A stretch of 64,000 nucleotides of DNA, taken from the NCBI RefSeq assembly GCF_901709675.1, contig NC_051107.1:4156001-4220000 (forward strand), written 5' to 3'. Positions 30,201 to 44,200 of this stretch are shown here, piece after piece. Each line of letters opens with the position of its first letter. The first letter of the stretch is position 1. Below the pieces are notes generated by a model that worked only from the letters and a program-made list of their open reading frames with translations, was not told where the DNA came from and did no database searches. Source of the stretch: Syngnathus acus (lineage: Eukaryota; Chordata; Actinopteri; Syngnathiformes; Syngnathidae). The translations under genes and the position numbers were made by a program.

Positions 30201-32675
30201 ATATCAGTAATAATAATATTTATATCAGGTAATAATAATAATAATAATAAATAATAGATAATAATAATAATAATAAAATCATTTAAAATAAAATAATAAT
30301 AAAAAAAAACAAAAAACATGCAGTCACTATTTTGTTTCCCCCCCTGCAGACAAGTCTCTCCCGCCTAAACTCGAGCCCTCCGACGCCATTCCGCCTCTCA
30401 TCCACTCGGACGCCAACCCCGAACCCCCGACCCTCAAACCCATCGACGCCGCCCCGGATCGCGAGGGCAAAACCCCCGGCGAGGGCGCGACGTACGACGG
30501 CGAGCCGCCAAACCCGCCGCCGTCCCCGCCGCTCCTCAACGGCCACTCCCGCCGCACCCTCCCGGATCCTCTATTCGACGGCGACGTTAGCGTGGTGGCC
30601 ACTTCCACGTTGGCCGAGCCGGCGGACGCCGTCGCTCGGCGGAGCGCCGTACTCTTTCGTAATTCCAAAGCCGCCGGTCCGCATGAGGACGGCGGAGGGC
30701 GAGACGACCAGGACGAAGACAGCGACGAGGAGCTGGACGGCGGCGACGCGCAGCTGGCGTCCAAATCGTTCCTGTCGGTGGTGATTCCCAGGCTGGAGAC
30801 GTTACTCCACAGCAAAAAGAGGAAGCACCTCGACGGCCAGGACGAGCACGGCGAGGATGGCGAGTCTCCTGGTAAAAGACTCGACATGGGTAAGATCAAA
30901 ACGACTCGACCGCACGTCCTGCGATGGCTTTAGCAACTCGCGTCCCATTTTGCGTCCTCTCAGGACTGTCGCGAGGTTTCCTGGAGGCCGAGGATGAGCT
31001 CGGCCAGCCCAGCAGACCCGCGGAGCCCCGACGGCGCTGCGCCTCCGAGTCGTCCATTTCCTCATGCAGCAGTCTACCCGGAGGTCCCGGGTAAACCTCG
31101 CTCGCCGTGTCAGCAATCTTACAAAATCCCCTCTAAATGTTTTTATTTGTGTCTCCAGCACCGTTCTCAGTCTTCCAAAATGCGGGAAAGGCAAACCGGC
31201 CTTGTTGCGGAGAAACACCGTGGACGATAAGAATGAATTAATTGCCTGCATCGAAAATGGCAATTTTGCCAAAGCCGCACGAATTGCCGCAGGTAAGTTT
31301 GCCTACTACTGCGTGTTGATACACAAAAAAAAATTCTTATTCATTTTTCTATATCATTTTTACGGAAGGCCATCCTGATATTTTGCTATTTGTGGCAGAT
31401 ATATATAAAATAAAAATATATAGTAAATATAACAAAATATAAAATAAATCTAATGTGAACTAAAATACAAGCGTGTTGACAGGCTGTTTGAAAAAAAAAA
31501 AAAGAAAAGTTCGAGTAGGACGACACAAGGTTGCAAATTGTCAATAGCTTCCAGAGCCAACTTGTTGTGGCACTTGGCAGTGACCGGTATCTGTCTGTCG
31601 CCGTGGCAACATCCGCACCCCCCATTGGAAAAAGTCACATTTGGCTCATTAAGTGAACAGAAAACATGGCTGATGAAGTGCAATAACTGTAATGTGAATT
31701 TCCCGCCCCCGATCGTCTCTGTGCTCCTGCTGTGCCTCTGCCGTGTATGTGTGTGTGTTTCATTTTTTTAAAACCCACCTGTATCCTGTTTGGTGTTGTG
31801 TTCCCGCTTCCGTAGAGGTTGGCAACAGCAATATTTGGATGCCCGCTAGTGCTGCAACAGTTGCACTGGAACCCCTAAAGCTAGTTTGGGCCAAATGTAG
31901 TGGCTACCCCTCCTATCCTGCCTTGGTGAGTGTTTTGGACCAAATAACACACATCATAACTTGAATATATATATATTTTTTTTTTACTCCGGAAAGAAAA
32001 TTTGACAAACTATCTGTAACACAACATTTTTCTAAAAGATGTACCTTGGCGCCACACAGGTTGGGGCAATTCTAAAAAGCTATCGGTAATTGGAATGAAT
32101 CGAGCTGAGTTGCACCTAACCGCTTGGCCCTCTAGGGGGCGCAATTTAACAGTTGGTCATCGACTCGACCGATGCATGCCAGACTGCAAGCAAGACTAAA
32201 GAGCTGCATGAGCACGTTGACGCCGAACTAAATAAATTTTGTATTTTTCCCCGCGTAGATCATCGACCCCCACATGCCGCGCGTGGGCTGCCAACACAAC
32301 GGCGTGTCCATCCCCATGCCCCCCATGGACGTGCTCCGCATCGGAGAACAAATGCAGTACAAATCCGACGAGAAACTCTACCTCGTGCTCTTCTTCGACA
32401 CCAAGCGCAGTTGGTGAGCGACCATTCACGGGTTTCCATCTTACAAAATGTCACTTGAGAATGAATTTGAAAAAATGTCTCTCTTCCAAAGGCAGTGGCT
32501 TCCTAGATCCAAGATGGTTCCCCTGGGCGCGGACAAGACCATCGACAAGATCAAAATGATGGAAGGCCGCACGTCCGGCGTCCGTAAAGCGGTGCAGGTG
32601 GCCTTCAGCCGCGCCATGAATCACCTGAGCATCGTGCGGGACGAGCCGGTCAGCGACCTCAGCGACGTGGACTGA
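27254..32675 (+). CDS. BRD1: BRD1 (BRPF2), bromodomain-PHD-PWWP scaffold of the HBO1/MOZ histone acetyltransferase complexes
   Basis: Chromatin-reader scaffold that bridges KAT7/KAT6 to histones in the nucleus. Coding exons: 27254-28665, 28890-29046, 29117-29248, 29316-29754, 29831-30145, 30350-30889, 30964-31090, 31159-31292, 31816-31925, 32259-32413, 32492-32675; total 1234 residues (human 1058 or 1189 by isoform). The first coding exon follows an acceptor at 27237. Domains in order: BRPF N-terminal region ([11 protein letters not shown]), EPC-like block ([19 protein letters not shown]), first PHD (about 232-278, CCICMDGE), zinc knuckle and second PHD (to about 410), bromodomain in the exon 29316-29754 (about 590-690; [20 protein letters not shown], then NCMKYNSK), long acidic and proline-rich linker, and C-terminal PWWP (about 1095-1234; [13 protein letters not shown]). 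An 11-glycine run from a GGC repeat lies near residue 112. All introns used are GT-AG. Confidence 0.97.
30200..30290 (+). repeat. AAT/TAA-rich simple repeat in a BRD1 intron
   Basis: Interrupted (TAA)n microsatellite between the coding exons ending at 30145 and starting at 30350. Confidence 0.8.
32129..32142 (+). promoter_or_regulatory. CTCF-like motif in a BRD1 intron
   Basis: CCTCTAGGGGGCGC matches CCASYAGRKGGCRS at 13 of 14 positions. A single motif match of this kind is weak evidence for binding. Confidence 0.3.
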
Positions 32676-34085
32676 CGGGCGCAAGCGGGGAACCTCCTCA
32701 CGTACCTCTGTCTTCTCTCGGAGACGCTCATGTTTACCGACCGGCCCGCTCATACACGCTCCTCCGACATGCTGCTGGAATGAATGACCACCTAACCCCC
32801 CCCAATCTCCACCCTGAGAGTGTCGCCACTATCCTCACCAACCCCGTGACGTTTCCCTTCTTCACATTTCAAGATTTCAGAATGGCGGCAAGTATCCTGG
32901 TGGAAATGACGACATGGTGTATATTTCCATACGCCCGCCTTTGTACGTAAACTGTAAATATGTATAGTTAACTCGACACTAACTTATTTAGCAGCTTTGA
33001 CCGACTTTGCTTTGTATGGAGACTCGAGTGCTTTGAGCAAGAAAAAAAAGGGGGAAGAGGAAAAAAAAGAGAGCAAATTGTTCAAACGGGTGAGGGGCGA
33101 ATTATGTGTATGAAAGTATTCCTTTTTCCCCCCATTTTAAATTATTGAACTTTATTATCAAGCCTCTATTTGGTATTAATCCTTTTGTATGGAATAATTT
33201 TAGTCTATTTTTGTTCCTATATAGTATATTTATATGGTTTGGATACAACAATGTGTCTGATATTGTGAACAAATGAACCAAAAACTTCGCTACCCAGATT
33301 TTCTTTGTAGGTGGGGATGTGTGAGCAAAAAAAGTACTATTTTTTTTTTTTCGTGACGCGTTTGAAAATTCTGCGATAGTTGTAGGATACCTGCCTGCAC
33401 TAACTTACTGTAAATCATTTTCATGACTTTATATTTGAGGAATTAATGTTGAAATTGTCCAAGTGGCACATTTTGAGTGAGAGGGAGTCTTGCCTTTTTT
33501 TTTTTTTTTTCTTCTTTTCACAATTATGATTTTCTAACTTTTTATTTTTTATTTTTTTTATAGATGTCAGAATACAGATTTTTTTTCTGGGTAGCATCGG
33601 TTATGCTAATTTCATTTTGTATTTAACCTTAGTTGTTTTTATCAAGTCAAATCAACACAAAGCAAAAAAATAAAAAATATCCAAATATGAACACAGAGTC
33701 ATGGATTTTGTTTAAATATGCGTTTGAATTGAAATTGGTTCACTTCTAATGCGCTCAAGTGTTTCATGCACCACAGAGCTTGAAAAGAAGTACATGAAAT
33801 TTGATGGAAGGTTATTTTATTAATCATGAGGACTTCTGAGGCTCTGTGGGGGGGCTTTCATATCCTCAAGTAGAGAAGTATTAGAAATGCAGACGTTCTC
33901 TTCACATTCGTATCACTCAAAACACATCTTTTACCAAGTCTTTATAATTGATCTCATTTTAATTTCATAGTTTAGTTAGGTTGGCTGTTTCTTCTTTTCT
34001 TTTAATCCTCTAAAACGAGATGACTTGAAAAGCGCCTGAAATAAAATGCATTTCTTGTGTTTAATAAACACTTTTTTTTTTAATC
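32676..34085 (+). other. BRD1: BRD1 3' UTR
   Basis: Long AT-rich 3' UTR with T-runs. AATAAA hexamers occur at 33669-33674, 34040-34045 and 34063-34068, suggesting alternative 3' ends of about 1.0 and 1.4 kb. Confidence 0.55.
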
Positions 34086-34257
34086 GTTGAATTCATTTTG
34101 TGAGCCTTTTATCTGCTGAATTTACATTTTCATCTGTATTTTTTCAAATATTATTACAAAACGTCCTGGTTAGTAAGCGACCCCAGTAGGAAGTGCTGTA
34201 GTTCCAAGGCGAGCCATATGGTGGCGCTGTGGCCCCGTTGAAAGACCTTTCCGTCAA

Positions 34258-34663
34258 CGTTTGTTTCCTTTGCACACACCTGAATTAGCCTTTCAATTAG
34301 CTCATATCCCGTCATGCCGGTAAGATAAACTTGCTAAATTGATGTAAATGAAACTTATTTAAATTCATATTTACACTGTACTCGTTAGTGGATACATACG
34401 CGCGTATGCTAAAACTATTTTTCGAACGTTGGTGCTTTTGCTCTTCTCAAATTTGGCGTTTGTTTCCTTTGCACACACCTGAATTAGCCTTTCAATTAGC
34501 TCATATCCCGTCATGCCGGTAAGATAAACTTGCTAAATTGATGTAAATAAAACTGATTTAAATTCATATTTACACTGTACTCGTTAGTGGAAACATACGC
34601 GCGTATGCTAAAACTATTTTTCGAACGTTGGTGCTTTTACTTTTCTCAAATTTGGCGTTTGTT
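34258..34663 (+). repeat. 199-bp tandem duplication carrying an ATG-CCG-GTAAGA motif
   Basis: Two nearly identical copies at 34258-34456 and 34457-34655, plus a few bases of a third. Each has tatcccgtcATGCCG followed at once by GTAAGA, which looks like a minimal first coding exon ending at a splice donor. Only a handful of substitutions separate the copies. Confidence 0.9.
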
Positions 34664-37600
34664 TAGACACTCAAATCGTATTCACATTTTCTAAACTTTT
34701 TTTTTTTTTTTTTTTTTTACATTCAAGTCACGTCCAAGATGCAAATGCGAGTTAAAAGTTGATGAAACACGCATTTTATTTCCAATTCAAGCCAACCCGG
34801 CGTTTGTTATTTTGAGCCAGAGGCACTTGGAGAGGGGAAAGTAGCATCATGGGGATTAAACGAGCGAGTAATGGCCCTTCAGTTATAAGGGAGCCACCTT
34901 GAAGACGTTTGAAAGACATCTCCCATCTTTATAAACAGCTTCCCCTAATCAAGCCACGTCCACATACACACTCATAGCAACGTCTCTCCTTTCTGTCTGT
35001 TTTCACCTGAGACTAATTGTGCTGGCAGGTAAACACCACAGTCAAGTGGATAGGAAACAGAGTTGAGCGTGAATATCAATCTCTCTCTTTCAGGGTCATC
35101 GGGTGACTTTGGCTGGAGACGAGGTTGGCCTCATTAGGTTGCACGTCCAGGTCCCCAAAACATCCGGAAAGTCTGCAGAGCTCACCTCAAAACAAACAAA
35201 AGTGGGCTAAAAGTACGTAAACATGATGCATTTCCTTCCTTCCTAACCTTCCATCCTTCTCCCCATTTCTTCTTCCATTTTTTTCTTCCATCACCCCTCA
35301 CTTCTTTTTCCCTTTCTTAAAAAAGTCAAGTGAACTAACCTATGGATCTGTGTGTGTGTGTGACAGGACAGTCTTTGTGTCCGCCTGCCGTCCTGCTCCC
35401 AAGTGTCACCTGTGTGTGTGAGTCCAAGAGGAAAAAAAGCTCCCACACAGGTATTAAAATCCACATGGGCACCAAATTATTATTTTCTTTTATTGTATTT
35501 GTTAGGCTTTTTTTTTTTGTTTCTTGGCGTTTATCTTGTGTGTGTATTTTGACATACATATATTATTTATTTTGTTGACAGGCTAACAAGAATCAAATAA
35601 TAATAATCATTTTATGTTCACAGAGATAAAGAGTGGTTTGGACGGACACTATTGGGAAGGTAAGGATAAAATTTTTCCTGATTTTGATTGTTATTATGGT
35701 CCGAGCAATATGAAGATTTATCGAAGAAAAAAATACAGATAACTGATAATTAAATAAAGAGGCCAGTTAATTAAAAATAGATAAACTAAGATTTTTTTTT
35801 CCACCGGCTAATCACTAAAAGTAGATTTTAGAGAGGGAAAGTCGTGTAATGGCCGCCATTTTGTTCCCACCGTAAACGAAACTGTTCAAAGAGAGAGCTG
35901 ATTTATTTATTCATTAAAAGTAAACCCTTTTAATATACTTCCTGCCAGTTCTCGGCGTTGCCTGTTTTTTCACGCAAAAACGTCTTGACTTTTTAATCCG
36001 AAGTGGAAGCTAAAGTCTCTAACCTTGCAAAAAAAAAAAAGAAAAGAAAAGTACTGCCGAGGCGCGTTTGTGCCTGAAAGTTGGCGGCGTGTGGGGTGAC
36101 TCGTGAAGTAAACGCACTCTGAAACTTGGCCTGCTCCTTCTGCATTAAACATCACGCAAAACCATCCACTTTCCATTTTGGAACATGCACAAAAAATATT
36201 ATCCTCCGCCGCTCGCTCCCAGCGCCTTTCCTCGATTTTTTTTTTTTTTTGTCTCTCTTTCTCTCTCTCTCACTGCGAGTCCCTGATAGGTCCAATCTCC
36301 AGTGGCTATGTTCAAAACACTGGGCTAGAATAGCACAGGCCCTGGGTAGATAAATATTTATAGGGTGCGCATACGTCTTACCACAGAGGAGAAGTAGAAA
36401 TAGTGCGTTTCCAAGGTGAGCAAAACAAACAACTTCAAAAGAATTGAAATGCAATTTATGTAAATTTAACCCCCCCACTGCCTCGCAGTCGCACGCCTTC
36501 TGCGGAGATCGCATCGACCTGATTATTGTGTCTTTTACACCAAACGGAAAAAGCTAAAAAGGTGCAGGCGTAAGGAGATTCCGGATGCCAATCAAGTCGC
36601 CGGGGTGAATTTTTCATTGATCAGCGCGGATTGATCAGAAGCTGGCCTGCTAATGGGGGAGATGAAAGCAGTTGATGAAATCTCAAAGGGGGGGGGGGAG
36701 TACAGCCGATGGCCCCCTGGGGTGTCATTTATTTACTGCTAATCTGTAACCGACTTGGTCTAGGCCGATTAGCGGCTCATTTCGCCTATCAAACAATCGG
36801 AACGCTTATTTTGTTTGCGCAAACATGCGCTTATAGTTTGGGGGTTGAAGTTTTGCCGCTGATGGTTGCGTAAGCGCTGCACCTTGGGTAATAAGTAGGG
36901 GGGGGGGTGAGTACATGTGGCCTTTTTGATGTGAAAATAATTAGTAGAGGTAATTGGCGGTCAGGAAAGTAAACAAAGCTAACGAGTTTTTGAGCCTGGT
37001 AGGGGGGGCCGGATTTGCGGATTTTGTTCCAAAAGAAAATCTACATTTAAGTCGTAGCACTTGTTTGTGGCACTAAGCCGAGTTCGAACACGCCTAAACA
37101 CGGCCGCATCCCGACTCTCGCGGAAAAAAAAAGAGACTCCCCGCCAGCCATCCTCCGCTCTCATCACCATTCTGCCGCATCCCAAGGACACTGTTGTGAT
37201 TGACGGGGCTTAATGTGTATCTTGCCAGAATTGGATTTGATCCTGGGGGCTCTGCCACAGGCCCCTATGTTAGATTTACGCCACCCCCCCTCTCGCTCCC
37301 CACTCCTCCCGTCGCCCCCGCCGGCGGCTCCTATCTTTTCCCCTCCCTTTCTCTGTCGAACAAATAGAAACAGAATTACCTCTTCTCTGGAGCCGCTCCC
37401 GCGCGAGCCCGGCTCCCAGCATTGTAGCGAGATCATGCGCGGATCTGTGTCGCTGAATGATTGTGCTTGGCCCCCGCCTGTGTTTTTCCAGGGGAAGTGT
37501 AGGAGAGGATTTGTGCAAAGAAGCCGGCTCGCCTTGACGTGAAGCGACTTGAAGCGCGCGTTCGCTTTTTTCAGAGAACGTGCAGGCGGGTCTCGCGTCG

Positions 37601-40600
37601 TGTGTCTCTCAGCTCAGGGCGTCGGGCCCGTTTCGCCGCAGCACAGCGGCCAAATGCTGCTTCACCGTGTTTGCTTCTCCAACCTCCATCTTGTTCTTTA
37701 GTCAACCAAAATCCGAATAATCAAAAGATTTAACGGTTATGTCTCCCGTGTGCACGGTAAAGACGTCGTTTCCCATCGCCGGGCCGCCATCAATTCCTAA
37801 AGCGCCCGCCTTTAACGACCTCATATGATATCGGACTCGTCCGTTACAGATCGGCGGCGGTAACATCCTTTAAAACAAGCCGAGAGCCCGCCGCCGCCGT
37901 CCCGGCTTATTCATCTGGTGGAGGGGCTGACATTAGCGCCGCGTCCCGCCTTATCTCTCCCTCGCGGCGAGGGAAGCAAATGCAAGATAGATTCCTATTC
38001 CGCCCGAGAGGGGAAACAATGGCTTTTCTATCTTGTTTGTGTCCGTGAGTGCGAGGACGCCCCATACACACACACATAACGGAACAGGCGAGGAATACCT
38101 TGAGCTATGTACCATATCCTCACCCATCACTTTATTAGCTACGCCAGTTGATGCGATCCCATACAAGAGATATTTCCACACCTTCCTTCACCAAGTCGGA
38201 GTTTGCAACTTTCCAAAGTCTCTCGCCGCCGGCAGCCTCGCACCCTGAACTTGACCCAAAACATAACTCAGCCCCTTGTCAGATTCAGGGCCACGTTGCG
38301 CACCTGCAAGCTTCAACTTGGCGCCGGACTAAAATTAGACGCTTCTAGCATCCTCTCGTGTCTTCCCGGAGCGAGCAAAGCGGAGGTATCAAGGCTGACC
38401 TCCAAGCGTGGGAATAATTACCCGCGGTCCCCGCCATCCCGTGTCCCGCTTAACTCCGGCAAAGAGAGCGGCCAAATGAGACACGGCAGCTTTTTAATGG
38501 ACTTTATTTACTTTGCCGTGTTTACCCATTAACGTCGCCCCCAATTTCATCTGCATAGTGTGTGTGTGTGTGTGTGTGCAGGCCTGCCTCAGGGCTTCTC
38601 TGAACAACTTAAAGTCCTTGGAAAGCGCATCGGTCAGGAAATCCACATTTTCAGCACCGGAGTTTTTAACTTAATGTCAAAAGGTACGATAAAAGTGACT
38701 TGTCGGTGTCTCGGTCCGTTTCGTTAAAACTGGCCCTGGCTCGGATCTCGCCGCGACACGAAAGGACCGAGCGACTCGGCGCTAATGAGCTAATTTCCGT
38801 TTGATTTCACGTGTTGAAATGTTCTTGCTCGCAACGGTCGTATGATCGGACGAAGCGCTCTTTAAAGGCTACGAATTTGTCATCTTTCTATATCCGCTTA
38901 ACATTCTCCGATGGAGGATCTGTTGGCACCAAGAGTCGGGGTCCTCCAAAATGAGCATTGCTCCATTTTATTCCCCCCTCCCATCCCTGATTCCCCTTTT
39001 ATTGCCGTCCGTCTGCTCAAATACAAACACACCTGCCTAGCAAACAAAAGACAATCTTATTTACAGCGCACCTTTTATATAGATAACAATATGTAATTTA
39101 AATCAAAAGCATTTAAAAACTCCAATGAGTCACCCAATGAGAAAAGAAACAGTTGAATCATTTTTTTTTTTAACCTTTCAGTACGGGGGAAAAAAAATAG
39201 TTTGAACTTTTGCCGCATCTTTTCATTTGCAAAACCAAACGGCGCAGCTGCTGCGTGGTAACAAACGTACCCGACGTCACAATCGACTTGTGAAAGCTCT
39301 CTCCCTGCCAGCCACGGTTTTATTATTCACTTTGTAATTTCAAATAAAAAGAAATACATTGCGTTTGGCACCTCAAAGCTGTGACAACAGGATTTTTTTC
39401 TCTTTTTGCACTGAGCATTTCTCACAAACAACATCGATGAGGTCTTCGTGTCGTTAGCACATCATCACTTGTGATAAATTGACAGGAAGTGATCATTTCG
39501 CCCCCTCTCCCCACCTCATTCGTTCAATGAAGTTAAGAATTACCTTTTTGTGTACAATCCTGCTATATTATCTCCAAGTCCTTGAGCACAGTCATCCGTA
39601 CCCGCGCTCGCTTGATGTATCACCCGGCGCGGCCGCAAAGTAATGACCGGCGCCCGTGAAAGCGCTTACAAACATTTCTGCCAAAACCGCGCCCGATGAT
39701 TTTTATCTCACAAAAGTGAAATCAATTAAAGTCTGATGTATGTATCACCCTGGTTGCTCTCCGGGCACGAGACGCCACCGTTATTCGGAATGAGAGAAGA
39801 AGGGTCCGTTGAAGGTCAGTGCAGAAAAAGCAGCCGTTGCTTTGCCACTTGTTTGGCTGGAAAATGAGTTAAATCAACAAGGTGAATTTGATGGAAATTG
39901 GATCAAACCCTCAAGGGCGGCCCCGGTATGAATTCCATATTCGTTTCATTGCCGCGTAATTCACGGCTACTTTGGATCAGCACCACCTGTGCAGAAAGAA
40001 AAGGAAAATGGTATTTTCCATGTTTTTTTTTGTTTGTTTTTTTCACCAGAGCTTTTTGTCGTGACAGCAGTACGCCGCTAAGAGATGGGAAGAGACAGGC
40101 GAGGGGCGGAGCAGCGGGGAAGAATAAAGTGAAAACAGTTAGGCGCTCAAGACGCCACCTGTGATCCGACGTGAAAGTAAAACCTCTCGTTCCCAATCGG
40201 CTCCTCATCCCCGTTTGGAAGCTCCCGGGAGGACGGCCGATTGGCGAGGCGAGGCTATTTCCCGCCCGGGCCCAAAGTGATAGAAAACACGTCATTTGCT
40301 TTGATTCGGCCCCTCGGCAATCTTTCGCCGTTATTTAACTTCTCGCCGGCGTCTGACAGCAAAACAACAAATCTCCGGTTGCCATGGATCTCCTCTATTT
40401 ATAGTCGGCCGCCTCTCGATATCTTTTTCATTCATCACCTTCGCTTGGTAGAAAAAAAAAAAATCTATTTTAAAATTTTTTCTAGCAGGACAGATTTTTT
40501 AGATTTTTTTGAGTTTGACCTATAAAAGCTTATGACGTTTCAGAAAAAAAAAATCCAACTGTTGCTGAACCTAAACCGCAACTCGTTCACTCCCATTGAT

Positions 40601-41933
40601 GGCTATAGACGTCAAAGATCCATTTTGTGACTAAACCATAAATACTACAGTTTATACGACTTTATGGCATACTATATTATGTTGTTACTGATTTGACAGA
40701 ACAAGGGGCTCCTTTCTATTCCCGCTGCTTACATATCTAGGTTGGTATGATCCAAGGATACGTCTAGGAATAGCAAGCGGGGGAAAAAAAAAAACTCCAC
40801 AACAGTCCCAAAATAGGGAGCTTCATTATGCCATTCGTCCCTCTCCTGCTGATAATCAATTCATTGTGAATCGCACTTTTCTGCCTAAAAAAAAAACAAA
40901 AACAAAAAAACAACAACAAAAAAGGCCCTCGCGCCGACAAGGTGTCATCCTGATAACACAGTTTGTCTTTGTATTCTTGTTTTTTTTCTTCAAGTGACTT
41001 CAGCTCACACGCGCTTTATTGTCAGAAAGTAATTTGGTATCCTCACGGAAAAGCAACAGCGAGCGAGAGCGAGGTTTGATGCCTGCTCCCACGCAAGAAA
41101 AACGTGCATCCCTGTCACGCGTCGGCAGCCGCCCCAAACGCTTTCATCGTTTCCCTCGCCGTCGGGGAAAACAGTCCATCTTGTTAGTCTTTACCTTCCA
41201 GATGTGATTCGCGATTGTTTGCTTTATTTGCATACCCTCGCCACTAATCGGAGTCAGTCGTTATATCAAAGACGAAATGTTAGCGCTCGGTACCGCTGTC
41301 CCATTTCACCTTTCATTTTGGTAGAAGAGGAGGAAAGTGGGCGGAGCCATCCACGGACGCTATCGTATAGCCACAGCTCTAATTACTTCCACACTCCTCC
41401 CGCGTGTCTTTGATGGATTCTCAAGAGCCTAAAGTGCTGGATCAGCACTTTCCATCCCTCCTACCTTCCCCACACGCCTCCTTTTGTCAGGACAGGGCTT
41501 GTGTTATTAACCTTCCGTCTGCTCATGCAAATACAACGCCGTGGTCCTTCCCACCTCGCTCGTCGTCCAACAGTTGAGCTCTTATTTCTCCTCCGCGTTA
41601 TCCCGCGGCGTTTGTCAGAGGTCGAAAGCGAGAAGAAATTCAAACAGGGCGGCGGCGGAGCACAGACGGATCGACCGAACGCCGCGCTTCAATTACTGTC
41701 GGATTTCACTTGAGGATACGGGAGAAAATAGAAAGGGCCCAAACAGAAGGGCGTGTTTGGAAAGAACAAAATGGAGACAGAGCCGGCTCGATGATGGAGT
41801 GCGAGTTGAGTGTTGACGGCGTCTGTCTGTGCGCAGCAAAAAGGGGTCATGGGTACTCTTAGTTTTGATGAATGGAGGCTAAAGTCTCGCCCCACACGCC
41901 GCTCGTCAGGGAAGACGTCACAAGTTGCTTGAA

Positions 41934-41964
<31 letters not shown>

Positions 41965-42889
41965 TATTATACTCATTAGCCTCCCTTCTTTGCCCTCTTT
42001 GGAAAGCCCCCCCCCCCCTTCCATTTCGCAATGACCAATGATGACATCTCACGGCGCCTCTCATAAAACCCATTTTCATACCCGGCCGTATAAAAATGCC
42101 AGCTGCACTTTCAAGTGTTACCGTGTCGCTTGTTACAGCCGACACAATGAGATACACAGTCGTTAAAGGTCTGCGATTCGGCAGTTAAGGGCCTTGCCGA
42201 GAGCCTAAATGGGCCTGCTGATCCTCCGACCAAATGTCATTCCCATCTATCTGGCCACACGTGGCGCAATTAATAGATCCGCCCACTTAAATATTTCACA
42301 CGCTCTGGATTTTGGCACCATTATGCGCTCAGTTTTGGAAATTTTGCCGGATTTTTTGGGTTCGGAAAAGAGAACAACAAAAAAAAAGCTTTTTGAAGGA
42401 CACACAAAAGCTATGTTTGACGAAATAGTCTAGGCAGGCATTACGAACTACTGTTCTCCTAAAACAATGTTGCCATGGCGTCGGCCTTCACTTTTTTTTA
42501 CAGTAATTTGCAGACGAGCGCCTTAGCAACACGGTGGACGTTAAATCAAATGTCAGAAGCGCTGGCCGGGTGGACCTTTCAAATAAGAGAACACACGTGG
42601 AGGCAAGCCGCCGCCGCCACCGCCGACACACACATACAGTCGTAGTCACTGCGGATTTCGAGCGGCCCCGGGGGGGGGTGGGAAGGCGCTAAAAAGATGA
42701 ATACATCCAACTGAGCGTTCCTCTTTTTTGTCCCCCTCGCCGTGAAACGTAGAGCACTTCCACTCTGCCATCTAATCTTGTCTAGTTCTCATCACAGGCT
42801 TTTCATTTAAACACCCCCGAGGTGCTGTCAGCACTTCTCCCGATGGGCAATTTGATGAGTTGTCATAGGAACACTGTTGAGTCGTATGT

Positions 42890-42907
42890 TTGTGTGTGTG
42901 TGTGTGT

Positions 42908-42938
<31 letters not shown>

Positions 42939-42939
42939 A
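42890..42939 (+). repeat. (TG)n microsatellite
   Basis: About 50 bp of TG dinucleotides with a few TGCG interruptions. Confidence 0.85.
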
Positions 42940-43369
42940 GAGAGAATTTAGTTCGATTTTTAAACCCTTTAAGGAATAAACGAGCCACTTTATGGTTAAA
43001 TACAACCCCCTCATCTTAAGAGCAGCCAATATCCCTTCTGTTAGTTTTAAGGCCTCGGTTTTGAGATCCAATGCCAGTCGAATACCTTATATTTATTTTT
43101 GAATTTGCATTCTTGACCTATATTTCAACATTGCTAGTTGTTCCGTAGTTTATTGCTCGGAAGAACACGCTTGTAAGTCACCTTCCCATCCTCGGCTACT
43201 TGTGGTTGTCCATTCGCTTCACGTAGTGTTTGGATCAGGTGGTGCGTTTATTTCCACCAGGAATGCCAAATTCTTATCAAACACATGCTCTGCCGCTATT
43301 CGTCATTACCGAGGAACAAAAAAAAAAAAAAAAAGTTGCTTGGCCCCGGCCTATTATTTCCAATTTCTC

Positions 43370-43505
43370 CAGGAGAAAGTTAATCTAATGAGCATTATCG
43401 GCAGCTAATGGGAATTATAATTAGTCAGATGCGGCAGATTATCTGCACGTAATTAGCTGTGTCTGTCAGCTCCAATTAGCGTGACAGAAATGAGGAGACT
43501 TTGGA
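43370..43505. promoter_or_regulatory. Candidate conserved non-coding element (homeodomain-rich)
   Basis: Dense AATTA/TAATT cores (GGAATTATAATTAGTC, ACGTAATTAGCTG, CCAATTAGCG) occur in a stretch of mixed composition without simple repeats, the usual look of vertebrate developmental enhancers. Conservation cannot be judged from one sequence. Confidence 0.3.
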
Positions 43506-44166
43506 GTTGGTTGCGCCGCTGATGACGATGATGAGAGAGGCGAGAAGGGCGAGGGGGATGGAGAGATGGAGGCGGGAGACACTTTACTGTTTTAAATTAG
43601 CCCAAAAAATGATGGATTTTCCACACACATCCATTTCGTAGTATTACAGCAATAACCGTAGCTGTAACCGGGGATGAATACTGGGATCGTTAACTCCCCT
43701 TACAACAACCCTCAAATGCGTGCTGATTGATTTTGGTGCTGTAAAGCACTTAAAAGCTGCCATAGCCATTTAATGAACAGTGTCAAATCGGTCTTTGGGG
43801 TGAAATCTACCGTAGTCCGCTGACCAGGCCCACAGTGACCCATCTGGAGTCGCGGGAAAATTCCTGCTGGGCTGCTATCGCGTCCATCGCATCCTTCGAT
43901 TCCCTAACCCTTCGTACTCTGCCAAAAGTAAATCTGAAACAAAGCCGCCCTTCGAAAAGTCAACATACCGACATAGTCACGGTTTTGTCAAATGGATTCA
44001 GGGTACACTCAAAAGCACACAAATAGCCCGCCGCTAAACAAACCACTCCCTGAGGTTTTTAATCAACCTCGTATCGCCGTGCCAACCCCTCCCGGGGAGC
44101 AGTGTCAATGAGCACCGCCGCACGACACGGCCCGATGCACAGGCAGCTAAATAGCTTCTGATGGAG

Positions 44167-44171
<5 letters not shown>

Positions 44172-44197
<26 letters not shown>

Positions 44198-44200
44198 CCC
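44172..44200 (+). repeat. Poly-C tract (29 C)
   Basis: Uninterrupted run of 29 C in the intergenic region. Confidence 0.85.
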
